Assembly: GCA_013995675.1 (NCBI GenBank)
Contig: VWRR01000007.1
Location: forward strand, 598,212-662,211
DNA: 64,000 nt
Origin: Cyanidiococcus yangmingshanensis
Lineage: Eukaryota; Rhodophyta; Bangiophyceae; Cyanidiales; Cyanidiaceae
Reading direction: 5' to 3'
Made by a program: the position numbers and the translations under genes. Of the stretch, positions 38,601 through 47,030 are shown piece after piece. Each line of letters opens with the position of its first letter. The first letter of the stretch is position 1. Below the pieces are notes generated by a model that worked only from the letters and a program-made list of their open reading frames with translations, had not been told where the DNA came from and did no database searches.

Positions 38601-40085
38601 CGCGGCAGCACGGTGCTCGGTGACCTAGCGCTGGAGGCGCTCGGTTGCCTGGTGCATGACCTGGCCTCGGTGCAGTGCTGGATCGATGGTCTCGAGTCTC
38701 TGTTTTCGGAGGACGCTGGTGTCGATGGCGGTGTCGCTGTAGAACGTCGCCTGGCTTGTGCTCGATCCATTCAGAGAGCAGCCGGCAACGATATTTGTAG
38801 GATCAGCATGAATCCCATAGACGCGTGGAGGGATACCCACATTCAAAGACGTCTTGGACGACTGTGCTGGCGACTTCTCGACGACGATGAAGAGATGGTT
38901 CGGAACGAGGCCCGCATCGCAGTCGCGTGCTGCACTGGGCTCTCGCGCTACGGATCGCTTCGTTCTGGATTTCTGGAATGGCATTTGGCAGGGCAACTCG
39001 CCTTTCTATTCGACGAGCCGGAAGAAGAGGTCTCGTACTGTGAGCATCTTGCCGAGTCGGAGAGCGCACCAGGGCCGCTCAATGATCGCGAACATCATGG
39101 AAGAAGCGCTTGTCAGTCGGACAGTGTGGAGGGTTGGATTCAGACGCTTGAGGCGCCCCGTCCGGATGATCGCTGGGAGCAGACCCACCTGCAGGATGAG
39201 CGATGGCGATTACTGTTCGGATCCGAAGAACCTAACGTTGCCCATTCAGAACCATTCGTTACGGAACAGCTCAATCTTTATATGGCATACCTAAGGAAAT
39301 ATCGGAATCCTCGCGACGGTCTTGGCAGCTCGCTCCAAGAGAGCGCGACTGAGGAGCGATTGTCATCTCACGGGCAAGCATCCCTCGTTCGTGATGCTGC
39401 GACCAGGCCTCAAGGCTCTGGACACCAACCAGTATCGTCTTGCTTGAACGGAGCAAGGTATCAAAGACTGGAGCCGCAGCTCGACCGAGCGAACCTGGAT
39501 GATACGGGTCATCGACCTGAAACTGTGACAGTAAGGGGCATTGGTCAGGTATCTCAAGCGGACGCCTTTTGCTGCGCCATCAAAGCACATCTTTTGCGAG
39601 CATTGTCCAATAGCCATGACAAAGAGCCGGACCACCAATCCCTGTTGGAAAATGCCACCAAATCTGCGGCAGTCAAGAGACCATGGACCGGTGGGCGCAT
39701 GCAATGCGCTGCTCATTCTCTGCTCGAACAGCTCGTTCTCGGGCAGTTTCGGGCCATGCTTGCTCCAAGAGCGTTCTGTAAGCGCTATGCGATGGTTGCA
39801 CGTCGCGTATTGGCGCTATCCGGTGCTGCAGAAGATGGGACGAGTCAGATGAGCTGTATGGATCAGGCACCGGCGCTACGATCCCTATGCCAACAGCTCC
39901 GTCCAGACGTTCCAGGGAAACTGGCCGCTGCGGGGCCCCACAGCGTGCTCCAGATACCTTGTGCTTTCGGCAACGGAGCATTTGACGTGCACGAGTCCAA
40001 CGCGTGGCATCGTATGGTTTGGTTTCTTCTTCCGGCATCGTCGACAGCTTGGATCCCCGATGATACCAAGGCTGTATGGAGGTGA
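32628..40085 (+). CDS. THADA: THADA/Trm732-like giant HEAT-repeat protein
   Basis: 2485 residues from the ATG at 32628, larger than human THADA (about 1950) and yeast Trm732. Helical ARM/HEAT-like repeats run through most of the length. The diagnostic DUF2428 block lies near residues 1357-1560. It begins VKEVCHIASALVGIICS and includes SYRHNGICGHA. It continues with LRRSAGMPLLILGVLSATVA, then HAMHVLRALLQDANLT, and ends PWMVRNAALLLLSACIQRMLG. Trm732 is the partner of Trm7/FTSJ1 for 2'-O-methylation of position 32 in the tRNA anticodon loop, so the expected role is as a scaffold for that enzyme. The N-terminal 350 residues are rich in Ser and Asp and poorly conserved. The whole frame is uninterrupted for 7.4 kb, which argues against a high error rate in this part. 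Confidence 0.85.
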   Translation: MRLIESRAQKWNSCTVGALLPRDQAGPILEFLWTALHHPCTCLDLRAADQSVYVGDLPALRMESDAPRTTVDSPTMKATLTMPREIRTALDHMTRARTPAELNACIRQLMGKMIEVTGTKMNHNAMVSRQAQLHIMEAVLLLTDLLLFGTVQVSSSVQCTWIKWLDRWVDVWVQRWSTDAASVPLTDALADWRDPRLESCAANGARSFVHRVSSPSSEACFVLATRGSVNMQGQNGASDSLANEFHADVDRLYRERPTTRLAADAHQRTDCDSNDLDPRSSIGDRDTDGERPEKDPTTLGNDECSVVGDGLSRGAPANDVERDGASRAQALTQAVSLAKNAAPFMAADYSFRDCSSAQNPVMTRTEQIPIHGIQHSISERTEIETPALHAAPKPFLTSNRVEWLLETILGRCAMSVSADPDRASTKRAVRFGCADSLRPDQLRGLYALTTSVTFRSRLAETSFWNRTVPSVVNETLRSYVTILAIRCGLHKGHTQPAAIQEPLGSHPPEAVDDIVRCACRLIADLDASVCEDALLSLLAEDAVPRSVVWNAAKSLALHDHQQGLCSERRLQMNRLAAFSQLAYIRSRFECDLTERSSTDPAPFSVVLDGPSPVSDKVVGRSTQFDHVLPLLESIYRENPWDLSLRSVAAETMIILLEHAPLDCVPNTLLVSMLLETTNLSDRFFRLYFRRMRPELEKKSAFVEAIRHVCTETPTLAPSHFRLLRMLIREDGIGFLEDIADQIIPRTLRSMMMTTSLQLVKSATGFLDAWYTTEQRSKTRGRVSPTQSLPLRVGRFLRHYLAQAPSQHYEDASRVAVSVLPMLLKRGARIVTLVDSILTNCDDATPPALSDPEAQTAYKCSMLLVLATLVRARAISTIELVPCIPSTTDHRGDAHDDACSLNVAVDSASVSLNLMRWALARAEEALTLDALYVLTQPQAMTTAPISSAHMDLLLDSIPALLVGRISQKASQMICQFFIKYIGPACFAISQQSGYWATAACAASQSQYKAEDHEATGNQAFLESCSPERRTVHQQAGPDKSPQGYDRSEHDSRGKSGDILCLMRNKRVEYAQSLGNFLGCWIRLLAREVGPGVSPERRFGAIALLDAVGPEVWSFMQQWYAENQSLLPEVCAVVLGCFLDPYDRVRRRAYLLLLRLADWMNVQPVVPTMISLGSVLVHSWTRRRADAGALLLRAAVTLTDVQTRVSHASVAHPMDVCDQRIPPARSVRSALLLELMLQVDQHSLVHGHLLTLRYLITDCIDPSTGRWRETAKLGLETIARLCLGCMRIINRCTETLRAAGGEDPTNLACFEELVANGFLDRSTTYAKSLVGDDAEPVTDDTEAEFGRRSTLHTVFLTVKEVCHIASALVGIICSECAPNDRIEWDSSSMLNACGAALADTKTAFDLVRLLCDLLVGVLLSYRHNGICGHASVCWNDVCKRLVNESNALLQQLPNHYLDDVLERIREHSLYVLRRSAGMPLLILGVLSATVAAPLELIANTLLPMCQSWQSGETIPSVHAMHVLRALLQDANLTQRTESLVVASFIEALESFRSSAPWMVRNAALLLLSACIQRMLGPQTIPPMPRTHERNLVCLETDNLRRDAPPPEMMVAAGSTRANTPFDLEPFWKDPLFVPSSSLTIDTFLSRYAAVLPSVNRTLAEAAENDSEPNAAVFPLLILLSSLVPSASLERVAENAFRNTDRNDIFGDAENLRAVNWSGRRALLGTLLDSLERLSCSSDYSVRRKAALAWARIQQTCSRSRSLAEIWPEVIPSANALQGALLRLRYLHACGALSRDIREEFHRRFQPLAFAKAYGFMSTMEALRLYLELGLGGGPLWLPFCQWVLTHTSQWSVGAIIVAALALECLCILPADVSSSTTICAGHAGVSSLNANAEFLSAEEDPEPLTDECARLLSYLHSLVVSTEVPELAATAIRLAQKLSPDVIPTDWSSVLLDSLQQRGTLYVQANALRWILGSDRKDPKFFDAVWSLFRTRARGSTVLGDLALEALGCLVHDLASVQCWIDGLESLFSEDAGVDGGVAVERRLACARSIQRAAGNDICRISMNPIDAWRDTHIQRRLGRLCWRLLDDDEEMVRNEARIAVACCTGLSRYGSLRSGFLEWHLAGQLAFLFDEPEEEVSYCEHLAESESAPGPLNDREHHGRSACQSDSVEGWIQTLEAPRPDDRWEQTHLQDERWRLLFGSEEPNVAHSEPFVTEQLNLYMAYLRKYRNPRDGLGSSLQESATEERLSSHGQASLVRDAATRPQGSGHQPVSSCLNGARYQRLEPQLDRANLDDTGHRPETVTVRGIGQVSQADAFCCAIKAHLLRALSNSHDKEPDHQSLLENATKSAAVKRPWTGGRMQCAAHSLLEQLVLGQFRAMLAPRAFCKRYAMVARRVLALSGAAEDGTSQMSCMDQAPALRSLCQQLRPDVPGKLAAAGPHSVLQIPCAFGNGAFDVHESNAWHRMVWFLLPASSTAWIPDDTKAVWR

Positions 40086-40607
40086 TCACAGTCAATGCTC
40101 CAACCGATATGCTGCGTGTCGACTCTAAAGACTGGTGCAGTTGCGTAAAACATGGTACCGATCTCTCTCTTAGGCTTCTTGGAGGCGTTTTTAACTCGAT
40201 GGGGCTGATCGAGCAGTTTTTCAGGCACACTCCTATTCGGACCAAAGGTTTGGTTGATGAGTCACGCATCGTGGACCCAGTTCGATATCGCAACCCGAGT
40301 AAAACGAGGCCCAGCAGTCGTTCTATGAGATGACTCGCCATTCATCCTTGAGTTCCCACCAAAAGCGCATCGGCGAGGAAGCGTTTCGCGCTCCACGATC
40401 GGTCAAGGTTCGGTATTTTCGTGTCTCGCCAGATTGGGTATCGAACGACTTTGATGCAATCACGGGTGGATGCATCTGGAGACTCAGCGCTTGGATGCGT
40501 AGCTCGAGCTCGGTATCTTATCGCTCAAAGCGCATTTTTCAGTTACGCTGCCGGTGCCCTCTCGGTAGATCTAAGCGATGCCGGGCACGCCACCGCCCAA
40601 AACGCGC
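40086..40607. other. intergenic between convergent THADA and GT25 copy 2
   Basis: About 0.5 kb; no gene or repeat is seen. Confidence 0.5.
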
Positions 40608-41672
40608 CTAGTGTTTGGGCATCGGAAAAGAGCGCTCCAAAGCCTGCTCATAATGATCATAGCCCAGAAGCGAGCAGGCTGCAGCCCGCCGAATATTGAC
40701 CGACATTGCCACCAACGCAGACGCATGGTGGACGTTCTTGTGCCAGTTCTGTTCGCCACTACTCCAGGCAACGCTTGAAGAGGAGCTCCATTCCATGGCA
40801 TAGGGCGGCCAAAGAAACATGGTGTCATCATGACTGAAGAGCATATGCGCATCCGGTGCAGAGGACTTGGACATGACCAGGCTCACGTCAATCCGGTCTC
40901 CGTCGCCAAACTTGTGCAGAAGCTTCTCTGCACCGGCCCTAGACATGAGATAGGCTCCAGCACCCCAAGTGATCAGGTCGCGATGGCGTATCCAGTAACG
41001 CTCGGTGCAGTTTAGCGGTAACTCCTCGAGTTTCAGGTCACCCGAACCTCCGCTCTGGAGATGAAAAGCATCCAGCTTGAGTTCAAGCTGGAGCGCCACC
41101 CGATCAGGAGGGTGCAACTTTTTCGCCAGTTCCGCTACCGGCTTGTCCCAGAATGGCAGGAGGTCGAGCGACGTATCGTCCTCAAATACCGCGATGGAGC
41201 TGCAACCGCTCCGAAGCATCCACTGCAAACACAGCAGATGGGACACCGAGGCGGCAGCAACATTATTCACACCAGCTATATGTTCAGGGTTCGAGAAGAA
41301 CAACAGGTTTGAGTGTCGCGCGAGTCCCAGTGTTCGCAACGTGTCTGCAGTCATGCCATGCAGGTAGCGCACGTGCCAAGCTGGCTGCCTTCCAAACCAC
41401 TGCACCACTCTGGCAAGTCCCGGATACCTTGGCTCTTTGCTCAATCCAATAATTGCTGTACAGTGGCCTGGAGTACCCACAGAGAGTAGACGGCGAACTT
41501 GATCACGAGCGGTTCTCTGCGGTGGCCACTGCGTCGGCCTCCGCCAAGTAGCACCTTGTCCTCCGAGTGACCTGAAGAGGACTACCCCAAGAATGCATCC
41601 CAGAAAGAGAAGAACTACTAGTAGCCGTCTCCTCGAAGAAGTGCTCTCACCAACCAACAAGCTCGGAACCAT
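40608..41672 (-). CDS. GT25-like type II membrane glycosyltransferase (copy 2)
   Basis: 354 residues from the ATG at 41672. The frame continues to an ATG at 41831, but that would overlap only weakly coding sequence facing ThiE. A membrane anchor at about residues 17-34 (LLVVLLFLGCILGVVLF) follows a basic cytosolic stub. The lumenal domain repeats copy 1 point for point: YPGLARVVQWFGRQP, ASVSHLLCLQWMLRSGC, AVFEDDTSLDLLPFWD with the ED-D cluster, LELKLDAFHLQSGG, LNCTERYWIRHRDL and LWPPYAMEW. The donor and acceptor are unknown. The shared blocks with the gene at 17215-18291 show an old duplication within this 24-kb interval. Confidence 0.68.
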   Translation of the reverse strand: MVPSLLVGESTSSRRRLLVVLLFLGCILGVVLFRSLGGQGATWRRPTQWPPQRTARDQVRRLLSVGTPGHCTAIIGLSKEPRYPGLARVVQWFGRQPAWHVRYLHGMTADTLRTLGLARHSNLLFFSNPEHIAGVNNVAAASVSHLLCLQWMLRSGCSSIAVFEDDTSLDLLPFWDKPVAELAKKLHPPDRVALQLELKLDAFHLQSGGSGDLKLEELPLNCTERYWIRHRDLITWGAGAYLMSRAGAEKLLHKFGDGDRIDVSLVMSKSSAPDAHMLFSHDDTMFLWPPYAMEWSSSSSVAWSSGEQNWHKNVHHASALVAMSVNIRRAAACSLLGYDHYEQALERSFPMPKH

Positions 41673-41837
41673 GGAGAACGGTTTCGCAGAAATGGTCGAC
41701 AAGCACGAGAGAGAACATGTGTTGCGCCAGCGGGTGCGCAACGCTCCGCGGTGACCGAGAAACGTTGCTATGGATACTCGCCCTAGTAATGTACTGTCTT
41801 GAACAGCACGAGGCCTCTTGTCCAGAAACATTGACGG

Positions 41838-42578
41838 ATGTGGTTAGGTACTTGTACAGAGAAGGATCATGGTGCGCATCGGTTCGCTTTAGCGTTTGCT
41901 GTTACTGCACGGCCCGTCGTCGTCTGGGTTACACCGGACGGCTTTTGTCGCCATCCGTGTCTTCCGATCGTCTCATACGCCAAATCGTTTTCTGACAGCG
42001 ACCAACCAAGTTTAGGGCGAGAGGACCAGCACACCATTGCCCCTGATCTGGTCATCATCCGCGACCGAGACGCAACCACTGCCGCTCGTGTTTGCGCCGT
42101 GGACCGAGTAGGACGGAAGCGCGCCGTCGTGCACTCGGGTGGGCGTCTTGAAGCTTGGGGCAATTCGACGCCTTTGAAAAATCTACACTTGCCCTGGAGT
42201 GTATTCTATGAACTGTCACGGCAAGAGCAACGACGACATGAGCTATCTCAGTTTGAGCTGATTGGAACTTCAGTTCACGCGGTTTCTGAGGCAGTTTTCG
42301 CAGCCGAAACCGGACTCGTTTCCTATGTGCTTGTCGGGACGATGTTTCCGACGCCATCGCATCCTGAAAAAGAGGGCGATGATCAAGTTGAAGGTGTTGC
42401 GCTGATGCGCGCGGTATGCGAGGCCCTCTCGGGATCGTCTCTGCAATGTTACGGCATTGGCGGCATTACTGCGGCGAACATGTCGATGGTCCTCGAGGCT
42501 GGTGCCCATGGCGTAGCCACAATACGAAATATTGAGGCAATCTTGGGCCACGTGGCGAGGCAGTACGGACGAACCTAA
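41838..42578 (+). CDS. thiamine-phosphate synthase-like (ThiE/TenI fold)
   Basis: 246 residues. ThiE joins the pyrimidine and thiazole halves of thiamine, normally in the plastid in algae. The TIM-barrel signature is clear in the second half. There is FELIGTSVHAVSEAVFAAET, then VSYVLVGTMFPTPSHPEKEG, the F-x-T-x-S-HP phosphate and pyrimidine loop. YGIGGITAANMSMVLEAGAHGVATIR follows, with the GIGGI loop. The first strands (VVVWVTPDG, APDLVIIRDRD) are diverged. TenI-type thiazole tautomerases share this fold, and the shortened N-terminal half makes that alternative possible. Its ATG sits 166 bases from the divergent GT25 start. Confidence 0.75.
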   Translation: MWLGTCTEKDHGAHRFALAFAVTARPVVVWVTPDGFCRHPCLPIVSYAKSFSDSDQPSLGREDQHTIAPDLVIIRDRDATTAARVCAVDRVGRKRAVVHSGGRLEAWGNSTPLKNLHLPWSVFYELSRQEQRRHELSQFELIGTSVHAVSEAVFAAETGLVSYVLVGTMFPTPSHPEKEGDDQVEGVALMRAVCEALSGSSLQCYGIGGITAANMSMVLEAGAHGVATIRNIEAILGHVARQYGRT

Positions 42579-42989
42579 CCTGAGGCCACGTCCGCTGAGA
42601 AGCGTCACCATGATATTCCACATACGGGTCTCGTTCTCATCGAATCCATGACGAGCACGTCCGCGCATCGAGATGTCTGCGGACAAGGGCAAACTCGGGA
42701 TTCACTTTCAAGATCAAGGTGCGGCGTTGTACATGTCGAGTATCCAATGCCAATTCGCTCCGCGTTTTCCTGAATCAGGACCAGCAAGCGCTTTGCTGCT
42801 TGTCTTGCAGCCTGCCATCCAAGGTGGCGATTTGCACCCGAGCGTTTTCACCATATCAAAGGTAGTTGCGTCACTTTCTGGAGTCAAAGTAACTAGAACG
42901 CGTTGTTCGTATTTCGTGCAACGATCTCATGGTGCGTCCGTTCCCGTGCGATGACTGTGCGCTCCCCGAGGTAGCCTCGATGCCGCATT
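42579..42989. other. intergenic between convergent ThiE and mL43
   Basis: 411 bases. Nothing is recognised. Confidence 0.5.
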
Positions 42990-43544
42990 TTAGGAACTGG
43001 CTTTTCGGTCCTTTTGGGCGAGAAGTCGCACTCTCTGGAAAATGCGAGTTGCCCGAGTCATCCCTACATCCTCCACAATCTCTTCGAAAGAAGGAATGCC
43101 TGATCGTGTTCGTGCTTCTGCGAATGCCTTTTGTGCGAGCTCAGTAAGCCAATTCGACGTCAGATGCGCTACCCTAGTCATACCTTGAATCGAAGGCGAG
43201 CGCGAAACCACACCATAGGAGAGTTGTGAGGGGGGCCTTTGCTTATTCCCCAAGCTATTGATCAGATAGTCTAAACGTTCTTCAATCTCGCTGGTGTCTT
43301 GGTTGCTGAGCTCGAGAGTTCGTTCATAACCGTTTCGATAGCGCCCCACGGCGATAGGGTGCTGTCGCGCCCGTAACTCAACCGAAAACTGCACGTCTGG
43401 GTGCTTGCGGGCATAGGACAACAAGTTGCTTGCCAAAAATGAACGTACGCCCTTCGAAGATCCTCCGTGCGTGCAAAAAAGGATTCGAACCAGCTCTATT
43501 CGGAGCCGCTGAGCTGACTTGGACAGCGCTCCAGTCGCGGCCAT
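42990..43544 (-). CDS. MRPL43: mitochondrial ribosomal protein mL43
   Basis: 184 residues. mL43 is a mitochondria-specific protein of the large ribosomal subunit with the L51/S25/CI-B8 thioredoxin-like fold. ELVRILFCTHGGSSKGVRSFLAS is the family signature (Cys, GGSS-x-G-x-R-x-FL). LLSYARKHPDVQFSVELRARQHPIAVGRYRNGYERTLEL follows with the HP...Y-x-NG box. The domain fills residues 10-115, and the remaining C-terminus is a non-conserved extension. There is no obvious cleaved presequence, as for other mL43 proteins. A tRNA-like GGATTCGAACC on the plus strand near 43481 is just the reverse complement of this coding sequence. Confidence 0.85.
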   Translation of the reverse strand: MAATGALSKSAQRLRIELVRILFCTHGGSSKGVRSFLASNLLSYARKHPDVQFSVELRARQHPIAVGRYRNGYERTLELSNQDTSEIEERLDYLINSLGNKQRPPSQLSYGVVSRSPSIQGMTRVAHLTSNWLTELAQKAFAEARTRSGIPSFEEIVEDVGMTRATRIFQRVRLLAQKDRKASS

Positions 43545-44133
43545 GTCTGTCGCCGAGTCAGGTGCACTTTAAAAAAGCTTCTCGCCGTCGAAAACCTACA
43601 ATCAATCAATTGACTCACCGTATACCTACCTGATCCGTCTGTGCGCGAGACCGTTTCGCAGCAGGTATGACACAGGCTGTCGCTCGACGCGCTGCTCAAC
43701 AAGTTCCCAGCAAGCCAGCGGGCCGCTTTGACAACCCAGACACAATCGATCGATCATGGAAAAGCGTTTGCATTCGTGGCTCGCTGACGAACCTACTATG
43801 TTCCAGTTCATGTTCTCGAGCTGTTACGTTTCTTTCACGCACTGACGCCTACCCTCTTTCTGAAGAGGCTGATTGGATGCGTATCGCCGAGAAAGTGGGT
43901 TAGCATACCTAGTTCAGGTTCTGCACGAGCTCAGACGTCGCTCGGTTGCGTTACAAAAGTGCGCTCGAGAAGTGAGCAACGGTTCATCGCTCAACGAGAG
44001 GTCGCTCCGCCGTAGCGGTGCTTTAATCCATAGTTACGTTAGGCTGAGACTCAAGGATTTGTCCTCGATCCAAGACTGCTGGGAGCACTCACGCAGCTTC
44101 GCTTGATTCTAACCTCGTACCTGAAGAGCACTC
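43545..44133. other. divergent intergenic region mL43/cyclin H
   Basis: About 0.6 kb between divergent starts. It probably holds both promoters; no other element is seen. Confidence 0.5.
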
Positions 44134-45048
44134 ATGGCTTCCTATCAAGTCTCTACTCAACGTCGTTACTGGAAGTTCTCTTCACTTGAAGAACTCGAAA
44201 GTCTCCGACAGATCTCAAGATCTCGATATCAACAGAAATATCCTCAGAAAAATTCGATCGATCCGGAGCGGGAGGCCGTGTTTCGCCTTGGGTGCTCATA
44301 TCGGTTGTATCGGCTGGCCCGGGCCGAGCCAATATCCTTACCACGATATGTCGCTGCCACCGCAGTCGTGCTATTCAAACGTTTCTGCTTGTATAATTGT
44401 ATTTTGGAGTGGGATCTGGATATACTGCTTTGCACGCTAGTCTATATCGCCGCCAAGGCGGAGGAGAATTACCGAGCCGCATCGCAGATATCGTTGCAAC
44501 TGGAGCGAGAGATTCTCTCCACCGAGATACCGCTTCTAAGCAGCATTCATTTTCAGGCCGTCTGTTATCATCCATACCTCCTGATTCGAGCGGCATTTCC
44601 CGAGTTCCATACTTGGCACCGCATTGACGAAGCAGTTATTCGGACTGATGCAATGTTGCTGATGTCACCAGCTGCCTTTGCGCTGGTGTTACTCGGTCGA
44701 GATCAAGGATTCCATCATTCAATCTGGCAAGATCATGAAGCGGAGCGAGAACGCTGCTTTGAACTCTACGAATACATGATGCAACACACCGAGCGCTTCT
44801 TTGAACACGGTGGATCTGGTACGGAGCCACGAGGCACGAGCGCCTTGGAGGAAGAGTTCGAACGCCTCCGCGCATGGTACCTCTCTAACCGTGATCCCTT
44901 ACTCGATAAGGATTCAGCCGAGTCACGACAACGTCAAGAGGAGGAGAAACGACAACTGGAACGCCAAAAACGGCGGCATCTGCGTATGGTCGAGGAAGAG
45001 GAGCGGAAACGCCAGGCGCTGCTCTCTTCCGGAAAAGTGGAAAAATAG
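44134..45048 (+). CDS. CCNH: cyclin H, CDK-activating kinase subunit
   Basis: 304 residues. Cyclin H with CDK7 and MAT1 forms CAK, which activates cell-cycle CDKs and phosphorylates the RNA polymerase II tail within TFIIH. The very N-terminus YQVSTQRRYWKFSSLEELESL is the cyclin H signature helix. The first cyclin box has LPRYVAATAVVLFKRFCLYN and then LLCTLVYIAAKAEENYRAAS, with the conserved Lys and Glu. The second box (YHPYLLIRAAFPEF) is followed by AFALVLLGRDQGFHHS. A charged coiled-coil tail ends the protein, longer than in animals. The ATG start is fixed by the family N-terminus. Confidence 0.92.
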   Translation: MASYQVSTQRRYWKFSSLEELESLRQISRSRYQQKYPQKNSIDPEREAVFRLGCSYRLYRLARAEPISLPRYVAATAVVLFKRFCLYNCILEWDLDILLCTLVYIAAKAEENYRAASQISLQLEREILSTEIPLLSSIHFQAVCYHPYLLIRAAFPEFHTWHRIDEAVIRTDAMLLMSPAAFALVLLGRDQGFHHSIWQDHEAERERCFELYEYMMQHTERFFEHGGSGTEPRGTSALEEEFERLRAWYLSNRDPLLDKDSAESRQRQEEEKRQLERQKRRHLRMVEEEERKRQALLSSGKVEK

Positions 45049-45697
45049 CGCTGGTCCAGAGCAGAGAAGGCACGCCTCGTTCTTGTTCCGCAACCTATGC
45101 CCATAGCAGTACCCGGAGCCAAAATTGGACGTTTTTGTGCTCCTCCCACATAGCTCTTGAGTGCGTAGAAAGTTGGCCCTGGAGGGGGAGCCGCACACCA
45201 GCGCGGAATCGCGGAGATATGCGAAACACTGATCCCGACTCCCAGAGCGCCTCTAACGATCCAGAGATCAGTGGCAAAATATTCGTGAGAAACAACTGGG
45301 AATGAGCTTCCGAGAGCTCGCCTCACTCTAGGGGCGCGTATCGCCACCGCCACCGCTCTAGTCGTCCTTGAACGTGATTGCGACATGGAAAACAGTCCGC
45401 AAATTACTCGGATGGCCTCGCAGGCATTTTAGGGTCAAAATATTTGCACATCGAATGCCTTTAATGGAGAATCGCTAAAGAATGAACGGGCATCGTCCAA
45501 AAGCCGCTGGTATTTCGACACATTCCTAAACCAACTTGACCAGAGGTCAGACTACGATAGGAGATTCGCCCGGCTTGTTCATCGAGATGCACCCCCAGTC
45601 ACTACTGTCCTATGGAAACATTCATTGCTGCTCGTTTCCGTATCTAAACGATGCATGATTGCTTGTCTTAACGACCAGAGATTGGCCCTGGTCGGGG
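45049..45697. other. intergenic between convergent cyclin H and carrier
   Basis: About 0.65 kb. The minus-strand open frames continue antisense to the cyclin H tail and look spurious. Confidence 0.5.
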
Positions 45698-47030
45698 TCA
45701 TCCTCGCGTTTGGGGCATGGAGCTCGACTCAAGCGCTGCATCAACTGGATTATTCATCGATATCGGATTGTGTGCGAACCATCGCTTCATCTCTTCGAAT
45801 GTAACCATCATAATCCCCGATGCCGGGATTACCTTGATGACGCGAGGCACGACTCCCCGAAAGAGGCCAGCGAAACCCTCCTGACGCAGAAGTTGTGATA
45901 GCGCCGGCCAAAACCGCTGGGTCGGTGGACCTGCGCTTCCAGACTTGGATCTGCTTGGATGGACGTCCTTGTCTGGGTTCGCGGCCGGCAGCGCTCCTGG
46001 CCACGACTGGTTCCGGGTCTTGACGACATCAGCCGGGTTTGTAATGACCGCAGCAGTGACGCCAGCGATCACTCCACAGGCGAAGTGAAAGGAGCTCCGA
46101 ATGGCTGGAGACTGGTCCCATCGTTGCGTTTGTCGAAGCCCTCCCGCGGAACAAATATCATCGGAATCTCTGTCGTGAATCATGAGAGACCTGGCAACTT
46201 TGAGAGACTCGTAGACGCCCCAGTATATCGCTGAGAACGGGGCATCTCGCCAGAGCGTTGCTGCAAGCCCGGACCATAGAGCACGCGTGCCGCCACCTAC
46301 CTGTACAGTTCGCCGAAGCGTTTGCCACATGGATCCACCATTGGCCTGCATCGATGTTCGGGCCATTTCCAACGGCGAGACAGCCGTAGCAACAACACAG
46401 CGCATCACTGCGCCTGTGATGGGGGCAACGAACACGGGATCCGCAGAAAGACTACCTCCAGCGCATGTGACGAACAATATACTGCGTGCTCTGCTCGTAG
46501 AGGCCAAAGTAAAGACCGGTGGCCGGAACAATAGTGAGAATGGAGGCACTCAGGCCGCGCCAGAGTCCAATGATGCCGTAGTCCCGAACGACGGCACGCA
46601 CGGTGCCCAAGACACTCGGACGGGTCCAGTCGAGACGAGTGCTGCAGTGCTCAGGGCCTCTAACAGTCCAGTCGTGGCTGCAATTCTCAACAGACGGTGA
46701 GTTCACCTGCATTTTTCGCAAAATCTCTGTAAGGTTATAGGAATTTCGCCGGATCTGAGCAGTGGACGCGGCCGTTAAAGGACTCGTTCCGCCAGGGCGT
46801 GGCTCATTTGCCATAGTAGCCCAGGAGCTCGGATATAGACCGCACTTTGGACAAGCTTGTCGACCCTTAACGAGCTCTCTCTCCCGTCCATTTCCCATAC
46901 CCGAGTCTTGGGCCTGCATGGTCACTTTAATCACGTCGATAGGGTTCAGAACCAGTGCAGTTACGAGTGCTCCCGTGGAAGCAGCAACCACAGACTGCCA
47001 GAGCGAGAGCTCGTACTCCCTCTTCTCCAT
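45698..47030 (-). CDS. Mtm1/SLC25A39-like mitochondrial carrier, frameshifted
   Basis: A three-repeat carrier of the inner mitochondrial membrane. The first frame (47030-46452) has helix 1 with NPIDVIKVTMQAQ, a long matrix loop and GLWRGLSASILTIVPATGLYFGLYE, then a stop. The next frame supplies SPLEMARTSMQ, LWSGLAATLWRDAPFSAIYWGVYE, TNPADVVKTRNQ and LFRGVVPRVIKVIPASGIMM. Skipping one base near 46452-46462 joins them. WRDAPFSAIYW and the long first loop mark the Mtm1/SLC25A39-40 group. This group is linked to glutathione import and iron-sulfur or manganese homeostasis. The loop contains CPKC and two further Cys (ENC, EHC), reminiscent of the iron-sensing loop of SLC25A39. The frame break is probably a sequence error, since both halves are otherwise intact. 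Confidence 0.82.

Noticed and set aside
39673-40341. Minus-strand 222-codon frame
   Set aside because: Antisense to the conserved end of THADA; composition is shadow-like.
43470-43520. Plus-strand GGATTCGAACC resembling a tRNA T-arm on the minus strand
   Set aside because: It lies inside the mL43 reading frame (ELVRIL) and no acceptor, D or anticodon arms can be paired around it.
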